Shown: positions 35,916-47,718 of the stretch, piece after piece
Position numbering within the stretch: position 1 is the first letter of the stretch
Layout of the letters: each line of letters opens with the position of its first letter
Source of the DNA: Leptodontidium sp. MPI-SDFR-AT-0119
Lineage: Eukaryota > Ascomycota > Leotiomycetes > Helotiales > Leptodontidiaceae
Reading direction: 5' to 3'
Assembly: GCA_020726505.1 (NCBI GenBank)
Contig: JAHLEZ010000010.1
Span: 1,550,001-1,614,000, forward strand
DNA: 64,000 bases
The notes under the pieces: model-generated
Told to the model about the DNA's origin: nothing
Seen by the model: the letters and a program-made list of their open reading frames with translations, nothing else
Database searches by the model: none
Translations under genes and position numbers: made by a program

Positions 35916-38900
35916 TCACTCAAGGACCGATTTTAGATACTGATTCAAGTCAGCCAGCGCACATGGACAAACATAAGGACGGAAGACAAACCTGCAGAGT
36001 ACTCATCCCAATGCCGCTCTCCTCGAGACGATCCGGGCCAAAGGTCACTTTGGCGAGTAGTTTCTTGCGTTTCTGGATTTCTACGACTTGCTATATGGGT
36101 GTTAGCTTTGGTCACTGCCTGTGAATGGGATGGAAAGATGTCAAAGGGATTGAGGGCAGGCTTACCTCTTCAAACGAATCCCTCATCAAGTACCGAATGG
36201 TCGTCACGTTTCGTTTCTGCCCTACGCGATGAACGCGACAGAGAGCTTGCTCTTCGATCATGGGGTTCCAGTGGGGTTCCATGAGGTAGGCGCGGGATGC
36301 TGCTGTGAGGTCGAGTCTGCTTGGATGTTAGCAATCTGTCGCTTCAGGAAATGTGAGCAGTTCTTACCCAGCGCCACCACATGTAATCGAAACGAGTATC
36401 ACACGGAGCGAAGTGTCCTTCTCGAACGATCGGAGGGCTTGAGTTCTTTTTGAGAGAGATGTTTTACCGTCGATCCGAGTGTAGAAGATGTTGTTGTCGT
36501 CGAGCATCGTCTGGATGAGGTCGAGGGTGTATGTCCAGTATGAAAAGACGACACTGTGAAGCGTTAGTAGATCTCGGCAATATTTGTTTTGATTGTTTAC
36601 CTCTTCTCGACAGGAGAGTAATGGGTCAAGTCGGCCACAAGCGCTTTGATCTTGGTAGGCATTAACTCTGGAGAATGTGATTGTGTCGATTGACTGCTAT
36701 CCGTGGATGGGAAAGAGTCCATGCCCATAGGACTGCTGGCCATTTCAAAATCTTGGCTGAATTGGAGTAAGCTCGCACTCGGCTTTTCAGCTTCCGTCGA
36801 ACAGTGAATGCAGATCTTGGGTCTAGTATTGCAAAGTGCAGGCTGGAACTGTGAAAAAGGAGGCGGAGCCTCCACGAAATCTTGGAGAAGGTCCAAACCA
36901 CACACCGAGCAGGAATAAAAGCCACCCACAAGATCCTCTAAAACACCATCGCTACAAGATTGATTGAAGTCGGTCTGGAAGGATAGACAGGCAGTCTTCT
37001 GGCTGCTAGCATTCACTGCCAGGCGGAATTGCGAGAGCTGGCCATGACTGCAAATGAGTCGGAGTGTATTCAGACGTTGCAAGGCGTTGAAAGCTGTCCT
37101 AGCTTGATTAAACGAAGAAACTGCATCCCGCAGCAAGGCGACCGTTTGTTGCTTCGCATCTTCATGCATCTGCTGCTCTGCTGTTGTAAAATCTAGATGA
37201 TGGATGAAGTTCCGTCTCTGGGGAAGGTCGACAACCGCTTTCGTACGGGCAATGGTAATCGCGCGGACAAGGGTCTTCAGTCTCAGGAAGCCTTGATTAT
37301 CACCCCGGCCCCATGGACGAGAAATATGCTCTTCGAATGTCTCTTGCTTGCAGTAGGGGTAGACTTGCAAGAATTTGACAATGCTGGCGAAGTCTGTGAG
37401 TTTGTTTTGAATTGGTGTCCCGGTAATTGCCCATCTTCTGTCCGATCGAAGAGCGCAACACGCTTGTGCCAAGTGGCTTTGGGAGTTCTGTATTGTATGA
37501 GCTATAGAATTATTAGCGTAGCTTTCATGTGGAAATCGTTTCGATAAATGAACCTTCGTCTAGGATGATCCGATGCCAATCTATTGAGAAGATCGAGTAT
37601 GTCCTATTCCTAGCATCATTTCGTTTCCTCCAGAGAGACGATATGGTGTGATATGTGGTAATGATGACGTCGTATTGCGCAAGAGTGTCAACAACTTTCT
37701 TGTTCTGACCATGGAACACATTGATTTTGAGCGATTTCGGCTTGAGATGCCTGCATAGAGGGTTAGTTCCCCTTTGTGCCGCTTCCCCTCTAAGTCAGGA
37801 GTAGAACTTACATTCGAAATTGTTTTTGCCACGACTGGATGACTGATTACTGTCAATTGGGCGTATCTTACTTAGATTTGGGGGGGGGGGGGGCTTGCGA
37901 GGGGGTGGGACAATCAGGAGTGTTGTTTTGCCCGTGAGGCAACCCAGGTTGTCTGGGGCCATAGGAGGCGTCGGAAGAGAGCATGCTGCCTCAATATCCG
38001 CCACAATTAAACAGATCATACTGAGGGTCTTACCGAGCCCCATATCATCGGCTAGTAAGCCGCCTTGAAATTCAGGAGGTGGCTCCCCTTGGCCATGTCC
38101 AGTGACATTGTTAGTGTATCTATTGCAACTTTTAGCAACTAACACGATACTGCAGTGGTACCAATCACCCTACCTTGTTCGTCCAAAAGCATCCCTCTTT
38201 GCAGTCCAGATATCTCGACAGCTCTCTAGCTGCCATCCCTGTTCGCGTCGAAGCATGAAAGTAAGTGCTTGCTTCTGATGTCTAGCCATAGTATCAGTAT
38301 TTGGTTCAGCACCCAACGGAAAGGGAAACCCAACGAGAAGAGTGAAGTTGTAACAACTTCTGATGATTCTGTTTCCGCAAGAGGTTCTTCATCCTTCATC
38401 AATTCAGCCAAAAGATCCGGCCCAACTTCTAGACGCTCGACTCCCAGATTATCAAGAGGGCAATCCAGCGAGTCCGTCATCATGACATCCTCGTTCTCCG
38501 GCGGTATGATATGGGGATTCCGGTATGGCACTCTTCGTTCACAGCCTATTGGATCTTGTAGGTACATCTGGTGCTGTGATAAGAACTGTCCAATTCCATC
38601 TTCCACTTCCAGGCTCGGTGGGCCATATAAAATAACATTCAGTGACCATGGTGGCACATTTCTCTGCCGTCTTCGGGAGCTCGTCTGTGGGATCCCTCCT
38701 TCTGTAGCCTGGCAATATAGTTGTGTTCCAACCTCATGGACAGCTTCTAACTGTTCCAGTATTGAAACATGAACGGGGTTCGTGATTTCGAATTGTTCTT
38801 GTGCATTATCAATGCTTCGAAGGATATTGGGGTGCTCGAATACCACGCGTTTGCTCTTCGGAGGATCGATGTACTTCGGGCCCGGCGTCACAGGTATGTG

Positions 38901-39267
38901 TGCCAACTATGCCATTGATTTAGCATGCATTGCAGAACTGGACAATTTGATTTCAACTCACCATGCCATAGCAGCATTCTTGGAGGCCGGGGCAGTCCTC
39001 CACCACCACCCCGCTCTCATCTAGCCAGCTACTGGGACTCTCCGGGTCACGTTCACTCTTCTCATCCGACTCGTCTGGCAAAGTTGTATTGCCATCATAC
39101 TGTGCATCTGAATATGGGGGTCTCTGCAGCGGATCGTGGTTGCTGTCTTGGAAAGAGTATATCTGCTGGTGGTCGCTTGGGTCGTTCAGTCGTCTCCGCT
39201 TTGTGCTTCGGGCTTCCGCAGCCTCTTCGGCCGAAGCTAAATTCCACTTCATCAAATTCTTCTCCAT
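35916..39267 (-). CDS. SNF2-family helicase-like ATPase, Rad5/HLTF/ULS1-type
   Basis: A multi-exon gene starting at 39267; the last exon is 35939-35916, joined through a 52-bp intron to 35992. First exon 39267-38962, second from 38906. SNF2 motifs appear in order: HQKQALTFML (Q-like), motif I DDMGLGKT, motif Ia region, motif II DE(AH) split by an intron near 37,550, motif III TGTPIQNK, then motifs IV-VI (YTRIDGKTS, TCGGAG, CRVHRVGQKRN). Between III and IV a Cys-rich CSVCGLD...CIHC insert resembles a degenerate zinc/RING module. The protein is nuclear and would remodel nucleosomes or DNA in repair. The N-terminal 270 residues are less conserved. One junction, 37,795-37,930, is unclear: it contains a 14-base G run (37880-37893) in coding or intron sequence just before the IQSWQKQF segment. 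Confidence 0.82.
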
Positions 39268-39521
39268 GCATGTTCAAGTATATCGCAAACAGTATAACTC
39301 TGCGATACAGGCAGAACCGTTTGAAGATGCAATGCAATTGTGTCGGATGCTGCCGTGTTCTGCTCAACACTGTTGCACTGTTGCCAGAATGTCGACGCGA
39401 GTGCGCCTTGCAGAACGCCTGCAGCTAGTTCGACAATCTGCAGCCTCACTTTCAACTTTGCGATTTTCTTCTCTCTTCCTCTTGTCATCTCGTTGTTACA
39501 AATGCCATATTTCTCGTGGTC
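39268..39521. promoter_or_regulatory. Divergent promoter region, helicase and NACHT genes
   Basis: 254 bp between head-to-head ATGs at 39267 (minus) and 39522 (plus). It includes a pyrimidine-rich CTCTCTTCCTCTTG tract near 39,470, typical of fungal promoters. Confidence 0.45.
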
Positions 39522-42187
39522 ATGGATAATTCGAAGAGTATCATTGCTGATGCCTTCAACAAGTTGAGCGATACCATATCTGAAGAACATGCCCACGAAT
39601 TTGCTTCCACGAAGCTCGAGGATGTTTGGAAGACTGTTCGAGACATCGACAGTTCCCAGCGGCAACGACAATCAGCTCAGAATCTCGGCCGGATTAAACC
39701 GTTACTGGAGGGCATTGAGAAGTATGCTAAAGTCATAGAAGTCTTGTGCAATGGAACCCCATATCTTCCATATGTTTGGGTTTGTTTTCCCCGTCACTTA
39801 CAAGGCGGGCTTGCTAAATTTATCAGGCTCCGATCAAGCTCATGGTTCAGGTAACACAAGATTCCCATACCCCAGTAAAATCACATCTGACAACCCTGAA
39901 TAGTTTGCAAGCCAGCATTACGAAGTCTTCGAATCGCTACTCTCTGCCTACGCCGACATTGGAGCAGTGCTTCCGAGATTCGATCGGTACGAGAAGGCTT
40001 TCAGCGAAATTCCCAGCTTCAGGATTGCTCTTGCAACTATGTACAAGAATATACTCTACTTTCATCGGAAAGCATACAAGCTCTTGTCCCGAAAGGGTAA
40101 GTCTTACCGTGTCTAACTATCACAGTTTTCTCCCCTTTATTTTTGATATTCTAACATGTGGCTAGCTTGGCATGTCTTGTTCCTCTCTCTCTGGAGAGAC
40201 TACAAAAAGCGATTCTCCGGTATTATCGAAGGACTGAAAGAACAACAAGTCTTCCTCGACGCAGAAGCAATGTCTATTCACATGTCCGAATCAAAAGATG
40301 CGCGTTCACAGATGCAGAAAGACATTCAAGAAAGTCAGAAGAAGTCGCTGGCCATACTTGAACAGTCCGAGACCGAAGCCAGGATTTCCAGGCTACAGCA
40401 TTCTATCGCATGGCTCTCTGTGGACGACAAGACTCAGGAGGACAATTATGAGAAGATCTCCAATCAAAGGCACGATGAAACGTGCCTCTGGATTGCAAAG
40501 AATGATCAATTCGTTTCCTGGAGGAGAGACGATGGGAAGAACCCAGTGCTTTGGATTAGCGGAAAGCCTGGTGCAGGTCAGTAAAAGATTACATCGTATT
40601 CAATTCATATCTAAATCAGCACAGGGAAAAGCGTCATATGTTCTTACATACTTCAACTGCTAGGACAGCCTTCAGGCCAAAACCACACATGTTACTACTT
40701 TTGCAACAGCCAAGAGGCTGGCAACATATGCAGCCAGATTCTGCGCACTGTCGCTCTTCAGCTCCTAAGAAGGAATGTGGATCTGGCTTCACTGATCGCA
40801 AATCAATACGTGTATCAAGGGACCAGCTGCGGCATGGCTCAGTTGAGAACTCTGCTGCCTCAAATGCTCGAGACCATTGATTCGACGAGGATCATTATCG
40901 ATGGCCTTGATGAGTGTTCGGTGGAAACGCAAATGTCGGTTCTCAAAGATCTCGAGCGACTTCTGGGGAAGGATGTCCACTGCAAGATCATAATCTCAAG
41001 TCGGCGAGACGTCAAAATTGCCGAGAAGCTCTCAGGAAAAACTCAAATACGGCTTGATGAGCTCCAGGAGGTGGAATCCGATATACGCTTGTACGTCAAG
41101 TACAAGGTTAGCTCTATTAAGACTACCGATCCGGATCTTCGCACGAAAATAGAGTCAATCTTGGTTGAGAAGGCAAACGGTATATGCTTTCTTGAAAACT
41201 CTTGCGAAACTCACTGACTGCTTTAGGAATGTTTCTTTGGGTCCAACTCGTAGTTGATGAGCTGCGGGGGTGTGGCAGCGACTGGGAACTTGAAGACAGG
41301 GCGAAGAGTCTTCCAAGGGGACTTAAGAGAGCGTATGTTCTACCCTGTCCAAGGTTCACACGTTACTCATCTCTACAGATATGGTCGCATTATTGACCGC
41401 ATAACGGACGAAAGCCATTCGAATTACCCTCGCTCGCTAGCCATCAGAATTCTGGAATGGATCGCATGCTCCTACCGACCCCTGAAGACCTTTGAACTAC
41501 TTGACGGCATTGTGTTCAAGGTCGGCTGCACAGAGCTCAACAATCGCACAAAAATGCGGAAGTCTGTGCTAGATTCCTGCCGCCCGCTCATTGAAGAGGG
41601 TCCTTCGAACACTGTTGACTTTGTACATTTTTCCGCAAAGGAGTAGCTACACCTGCTTGACTGTAAATGTTCCACGGCTGATCTCTGCTAATAGATACGT
41701 CCTGGACGAAGAGTACAAGCAGGCGACAGCTTTCATCAGTCGTGAGACGGCGAACCTCAACATCTCTTTCTCGTGTGTGGCATATCTGAATACTAGTCTT
41801 GGTCTTCTTCCTAGCAAATCCACGTCCCAAACGCGCGGGGTTTTGGTCATTTCCGGCTTCCACGGATTACAACTATACGCCAATCAGTTCTTCACCAAAC
41901 ACCTTCAGGCCTACTTCACCCCACTCGCGGCCTCAAGAGGCCGGCCGACACCTGAACTCGTCATGGAGCTCCAAAAACTCTTACTCTTCTCAAAGAACCT
42001 CGATGATACGGTCTCGGCGACCTCATCAAGAGTCAATTGGGACATGCTATCTGAATACCCCCAGGTCGTGTCATTTTTGCAACGACTCATTGCCTTCAGG
42101 GAAGGCTTGAAACAAGAGGAAGTCTCCAGCAATATGTTGAAGTCTCCCGAAGGTTGGATATTCCTCAATGTGATTGGTCCTGTCTAA
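39522..42187 (+). CDS. NACHT-domain STAND protein, ending at an in-frame TAA
   Basis: Eight exons splice in frame from the ATG at 39522; a 24-bp exon 2 near 39,829 encodes APIKLMVQ. The helical N-terminal domain (about residues 1-270) precedes a NACHT domain with Walker A GKPGAGKS (split by an intron near 40,580), Walker B IIIDGLDEC and sensor IIISSRRD. A winged-helix-like region follows, with VHFSAKEY, and an intron with a TAATAG acceptor near 41,692 restores the frame after an apparent TAG. Translation stops at TAA 42185-42187, but the same frame continues without another stop into the C2H2 tail such proteins normally carry. So it is either truncated by one nonsense mutation or ends naturally here; I favour truncation. 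The family senses cues and triggers incompatibility or defence in fungi. Confidence 0.82.
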
Positions 42188-45100
42188 CAAGTCGCAGACG
42201 TCTCTCTCGAATCTTGCTCATCTGATCCAACATATCTCAGTAACGCGCGCCATTCCTACCAAGAGACTGTGGAAGCGCTTCTAAGCCCCCGCGCCGCTGA
42301 TTACTTCCCTGACCTGGACAGCGGACCCCTCGACAATTTTGTGGGCATCTACGGTCCCGCGGCATATGTCTGCCGATACATTCACTGCAGCAAAGCAACT
42401 GATGGCTTTGATACATTTAAGCAGCGTGATGCACACGAAGCAGCTCATCAACGAAAGTTTCGCTGCGCCGATTCGTCCTGTGCAAGCTTTGCTACTGGCT
42501 TCACTACACGCAATGCCTTGAATCGTCATAACGAGAAATGGCATCGTGTTGTGACTGAGTTCACCAAGCTTCTTGTTCTCTTACCTGGTAACCCGTCACC
42601 TAGAGGACAAAGTCAATCTGGTCCATCACGAAGGACGCGCAAGCCGTCGCCTGAAAAGGGTCATGGTTTTGATAGGGAAAATAACATCAGTAAAACTTTA
42701 AAGCCATTTCCCCCGTCAATGGCAATGGAGAAACATGCAATGCCACTTCTGCAGCAACAGATGATAATGAACCAAAATAACATGCCCGGCCAAGCCCCGA
42801 GGGCCATGCCTCCGCAACCTCACCAGGAAGGATTTTCACACCTCTGGCGTCAGATGCAAGCGTCACCTCTCCCAGGTCAGCAGCCACCACAGGCTCCCAT
42901 AGGACTGCAAAACCAGGGACCTCCACAGAACATGGCACAAAACCAACAACAATTTGTGCCCATGCCACAGCAGCAGAACATGGGTGGAAGACCTGGCAAT
43001 GGCCAACAACCCATGACTCAGCAGGATAATGCTGTTGTCAATGAACTTACCAATAGGCTGATGTCTAAAGCTCCCGAGGATGAGAAGAATACGCTGAGAA
43101 CCTCATTGCAACAGCGTATGGACCCGGCCCAGTTCAGCAAGTACCAATCTCGAGGCGTTGACCCTATCTTCATGTATTATCGTAATCAAGCTGTGAACAG
43201 GCTTCGCAAGGAGAGAAGTCAGCGGATGCAACAGCAGGCCCAAGCTCAGCAAGCTCAAGCCCAGCAACAACAGCAGCTTGCTCTCTCCCAGCAGCAGTCT
43301 CAGAACGGGCCAGTTGCACCTCAGATGCAGCCGCAATGGTCTATGAACCCTAGTCCTATGAACGGACAGGCCCAACCACCTACATCCGTGGGTGGAAATC
43401 CAGATTTTGGATCTTTCATGGGTAACATGGAAAATCTCGCGGCGCAACAGCAGCAACAAGGCGTGCTGGCACAAGAAGCTGGACAGATGGTGGTCCCGGT
43501 CAGCGTTCCTCCGCGAAATGGAACACCTCAGCCGGGAATGGCCGGCCAAAACATAGACATGGTGCCCAATCCCAACCCGAGAACTCAACAGCAGCAACAG
43601 ATGTTCAACGCCCAGCAGATCCAACAACAGAGAATGCAGCATGCACAACAGCAGCAGCAGCAATCCCAGGCGAGATTGGATGCGCAGCAAAAAGCACAGT
43701 CGATTGGACTTCGAGGTCAGCCAGGTGGAATGGGTCCAGGCCCAAATCCTCCACAGCAGAGTCCTGCAATGGCAACACTCAATGCACCCTTGAGAACGCC
43801 TTTACAACCAATAAGCCATCCAGAACCACCTCAAGTCAATCCTAATGCCCAATTTGGTCAGCCTCTAGACCCACGCTTTATGCAAGGGAATAGGCCAGGC
43901 CTAGCAAATGGGATGACATTTGCAGGACTTAATCCAGCAATGCTCCAAAATATGTCACCGGAAGCTCAGCGAGCATTGGCTGCCATGCCACCGGAAAAAA
44001 TAAATGACATGGTAAAGATATGGCACGAAGCCCGGGCTGCGCAGATGAATGCTAATATGGGACGACAACAGATGCCTATGCCGGGACCAGGTCAAGTTCG
44101 ACCTAGCCAGCAAATGCTGCCAGGTTCATTCAATCTTCAAAATGGCGGGAATCAATTCATGATTGGGAATCCTGGACAGAGACCTCCTCAACCGATGGCT
44201 AGCATGAACCCCCAACAGCAAATGCTTTTGCGCACCATACAGCAGATGGACAATGTGGACATTCCCCAAATCTTCCAGAACCATGCCAGTATGCCCCAAG
44301 GAAGTCCCCCGGAGATTAAGAAATGGGGGCAACTTAAGCAATGGATTGCACAAAATCCAAATCTTGCGGGCACGAATAGTCTTGACGCTGTCAAGACACT
44401 CCAGAGGATGCATCGACAACAAGGCCAGGTTGCTGGAATGCAGCCCGGTGTCCAAGGACCCTCCGGTGGGCCTCCGAACGCTCCTCCTGCCATAGTTGCC
44501 CCGGTTGCGCCTATGATACCAGTGAATAGTGTGAACATGCCAGACATCGGTCAGATACGACAGCCTATTGCCCAAGAAATCCAAACGATGCGAACTCACC
44601 CTAGTGGTAAATTGGCTCAAGCAAGTAGTGATGATGTTATTGAAGTCCCGAACCCCAATATCCAACAATCCCGTCCGTCACCCCAGCTAGCTCAGGATGC
44701 GACCCAGCAGCTTCGACAACACCCAACCTCACAACAGATCGCTGCAATGGACCCAGATATACGGAAAAGATATGAGAATGCTATGCGTGCCGCGCAGAAC
44801 TCGAATCAAGCTCCAAAGATGTCTGCAGAACAGACTAGATTGGCGGTTCTTTTTAAGGAGGAGCAGGCAAAGCTACCACACACGTTGCCCGATATTCCTA
44901 TGGACGAAGAAACTAGGAAGAAAACGGCAGCAGCTTTACTCAACGTGCTCCGAGCAATGATTAACGTCTCCAAAGCATTACCAAGATGGTTTCAAGTCGA
45001 TCACGATGAGGGGCAAGCCAGAAGATTCTTCCAAGCAGTAGGTGTTAAAAAAAATTTGTTTTGATCCGTACTAACATTCTTTAGCGCTTCCGATTCGGAA

Positions 45101-45831
45101 AACAATTCCTTGGCGATTTCAATCAACCCAATGCTACTCTGAGGGATACCTTCTCTATTGATATAGCAGAAATTGAGAGTACACGATCCATGATGGTGGC
45201 GATAGTTAAGGTGTTGAGCGAACGATACCCAAATATGAAGAAGCATGATGGAGCTGCCAAGAATGAGCAAGCCCACTCATCTCAAACCGAGCCCCAAATC
45301 CCTGCTCAACCTCCGACGCCTTTGAATGCCGCGACTTTACGTCAACAACAGCAACAGCTCAATAAGCTGCACCAGAGAAACAACAGTCGTAGCTCAAACA
45401 CTCCCGCGGCCCCGACCTCATCACAGCCACCGTTTTCATTCGGAGCTACTTCGCCTCATGGAACGCCCACCTACGCTGGTAAAAACACACTCAAGCAGGA
45501 GGATCTGCATATACCTGCGCGGAAGCAAAAGCAAAACAGCACTCCTGTACCGGGTCAAGTAACCCCTGGCTCGAGTTCTTCACCTCAAGTATCTAAAGCA
45601 GTCTCTCCTGATATGAAGAGACAGCACTCAGATGCTAAACAGCGAAGCAACCCGGAGTGTGATCGGCACAATGTCGGCTTCGAGAGCCCTGAGGCACTGA
45701 AGGCTCAAACTCAAGAAGAGCACATCCGCCAACTGGAGAATCCACTAAAATATGTTCAGGAGAACTTGGCATCTACTCTTGGATTGGATAGCCAGGGCAA
45801 TGAAGCCACCTGTCACGTCTCTGATACCTGA
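42188..45831 (+). pseudogene. C2H2 tail of the NACHT gene fused to a Mediator-15-like segment
   Basis: Directly downstream of, and in frame with, the NACHT gene. The first 130 codons encode two or three C2H2-like units (CRYIHC...H, CADSSC...H). From about 42,700 the frame changes character to a long Gln/Met/Pro-rich sequence. It ends in a segment (LRAMINVSKALPRWF, then FRFGKQFLGDFN) resembling the fungal Med15 conserved region; the N-terminal KIX-type domain of Med15 is absent. An intron at 45038-45084 with a perfect TACTAAC branch site is preserved. The first usable ATG is at 42719, almost exactly where the Mediator-like part begins, so that part might be translated alone. About 1,000 codons without a stop argue against long decay. 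It could be a young chimera silenced by one stop, or a separate gene. Confidence 0.6.
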
Positions 45832-46690
45832 AAACGGGCCAGCTGCAACACAATAACTCCAGTTAGCATTCACCAGGCAATTAGTAACACGTTGGGAGCC
45901 TCGCTGAAGGCGATCTCCTTACTCCCAAGATCTTAACAGAATTGAGACTGTGGGGAAGTATATGAAGAACTTCTAGGTGCCAGCCCAGTAGAAGACGACT
46001 ATCCCATCCATGGCCGCACTCTGTCGCCCATAGCCAACGAATCAACATTGCATCAGCTGCAGGCTACGTGCACCAACGACGGCCTCAAGAGGAATGCCGT
46101 TCACAGAGAACTATCCGTAGCTCTTGACCAGGCGACTACGAATATTCAAACCACAGGCAGACCTTCGTCACCAAATGCGATGGAGCCGCGAGAGCCAGCC
46201 CTGTCAGAAATCGACGAGAAAGGATCCGATGCTCCATCAGACACCTCGCCACACGTACCAGAGCTGCATGAGAATACCTTGCCGGATCCTACCCCGTCTA
46301 CACCCGTAGGGAAAATGAGCAGATGATTCCAATCGCCGATTTCTGACGACCAAACCGCCACACCGCAGACAGCTCTGTTTACGCCTATCGTGAACGGAGG
46401 AGTTCTGTCGCCTCTGACCGAAGATAACTGGACCGCTTCCCCAGCAGAAAAGGTAGAGATGAGTTTTCCCGAGGGACTTCCACCGCCATCCAGAACAGCA
46501 ACAGAGGAGTCTGTCCAGCACTGCTTCGGCAGAAGCGCAACTAAACGACCGAGAGCAGTCGCTCCTCACTCAAGATAGCTCAGCTATACTGCCCCCATCC
46601 TCACCTGAAGACCCTATACTATCGTCTGATGATTCTAGGATGGCAGACCTTCGGGAAAAGTGCAGGGCGGTTATTGGATGATGTCGCCAA
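45832..46690 (+). pseudogene. Decayed 3' portion of the Mediator-15-like segment
   Basis: After the TGA at 45831 protein-like sequence continues in changing frames: GASPVEDDYPIHGRTLSPIA near 45,980, then Ser/Pro-rich frames to about 46,578, with stops and frame changes between. Composition matches the preceding segment, so I read it as the degraded remainder of the same duplicated gene. Confidence 0.45.
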
Positions 46691-47100
46691 AAACCATAGC
46701 CATGGCATGAATGCCAGCCATGCCTTCCTATGCCATACGTAACGCCAGAGCTCGCCCGCTCGATGCTAAATCCCAGTTCCAATGTTCCAAGGCCAGATTT
46801 CCGTAGGCCAAAAGTTCCGGTTATTCAGGACAGGGATCCGTCCGCCTGGTATTCCTACATTCCGTAATATCAAATGCAGCATCGCATCAAGGACGACCAT
46901 GAAACACCGCGATGACTAGTCCTAAACTCCAAAAGACAAAGAAACAAATTGTTATCAAAACAGCCGTCGCATCATCACATTTCCACACATTTCCGCTCGT
47001 TTCCGCGCATTTCCACACATTCCGTACGGAGTCCACTTCCATTCCTTGCATTGTTGATGTGATCAGTCCAGTACAGTCAAGCAAGGTGGTTGCTCAATGT
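46691..47100. other. Short intergenic stretch, no gene seen
   Basis: Contains a small imperfect tandem of TTTCCRCRCATTTCC near 46,978-47,025. Nothing else recognisable. Confidence 0.4.
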
Positions 47101-47718
47101 TCACACAGCGTCAATCCTACACACATCCCTGAACTCGGGATATTTATCACCAAACGCCTTCTTCATACGCATATTGCCAATATCACCCAGATGCTTCTCC
47201 AACTGATCAACATGCGGCCATTATCGAAGATTAGCGCCTTCATAGGATCGAGGGGGAAGTTGACGGTGAAATTCGAGGAGTAGTCGTGCAGGAACTCAGG
47301 TGTGTCGTATTTATCCTGGTTCTCGATGACGCGGTCGCGGAACTTGCCCCAAGGTGGGAGGTCCATCCACGCGGAGTGTGGGATCATGAGTTGTAAAGGG
47401 CGAGGAGTTTGCCATTCATGTAGATTGTGGTAGCTTTCGTAGGAGAGCGAGATTTGCCATTGTACGAGGCGATACATGCACATGAATGAGGCGAGTTCCT
47501 CGGGGATCATTGGAAAGCCGCGGGTGTTGAGGACGGCAGCGTATTGTCTTTTCCGCGGGGCCGGGCTGGTTGAAGAGAATGTGTATGGAGGGGAAGGATG
47601 GTCCTACCAATTCCTCTCGGGAGGCCTCATTTGTTGCAAAGAGGTGGCGTTGAGCATGGATGACGCTGTGCATTAGCTGGTCTAGATATGTGACGGGTGA
47701 CTTCAACTTGGTAGACAT
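47101..47718 (-). pseudogene. 3' end of a bZIP-type (DUF3425) transcription-factor gene, frameshifted
   Basis: The C-terminal DUF3425 domain found in fungal bZIP factors is readable in three frame segments. The first has TYLDQLMHSVIHAQRHLFAT. The second has LASFMCMYRLVQWQIS and IPHSAWMDLPPWGKFRDR. The third has DQLEKHLGDIGN down to the stop at 47101. Frame changes lie near 47,555 and 47,200. The bZIP DNA-binding half is absent; upstream lies the broken end of the HET-NACHT gene. A non-functional fragment. Confidence 0.65.

Noticed and set aside
41641..41700. TAG after FSAKE at 41,645 as a nonsense mutation in the NACHT gene
   Set aside because: A GTAGCT donor and TAATAG acceptor remove it and restore the conserved frame, so it is within an intron.
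43103..43690. Leu-rich minus-strand frame of 195 codons
   Set aside because: Antisense of the Gln-rich coding sequence (CAG/CAA read as CTG/TTG); not a membrane protein gene.
45038..45084. Stop codon at 45,064 as the natural end of the Mediator-like frame
   Set aside because: It lies inside an intron with a perfect TACTAAC branch site; the conserved region continues after 45,085.
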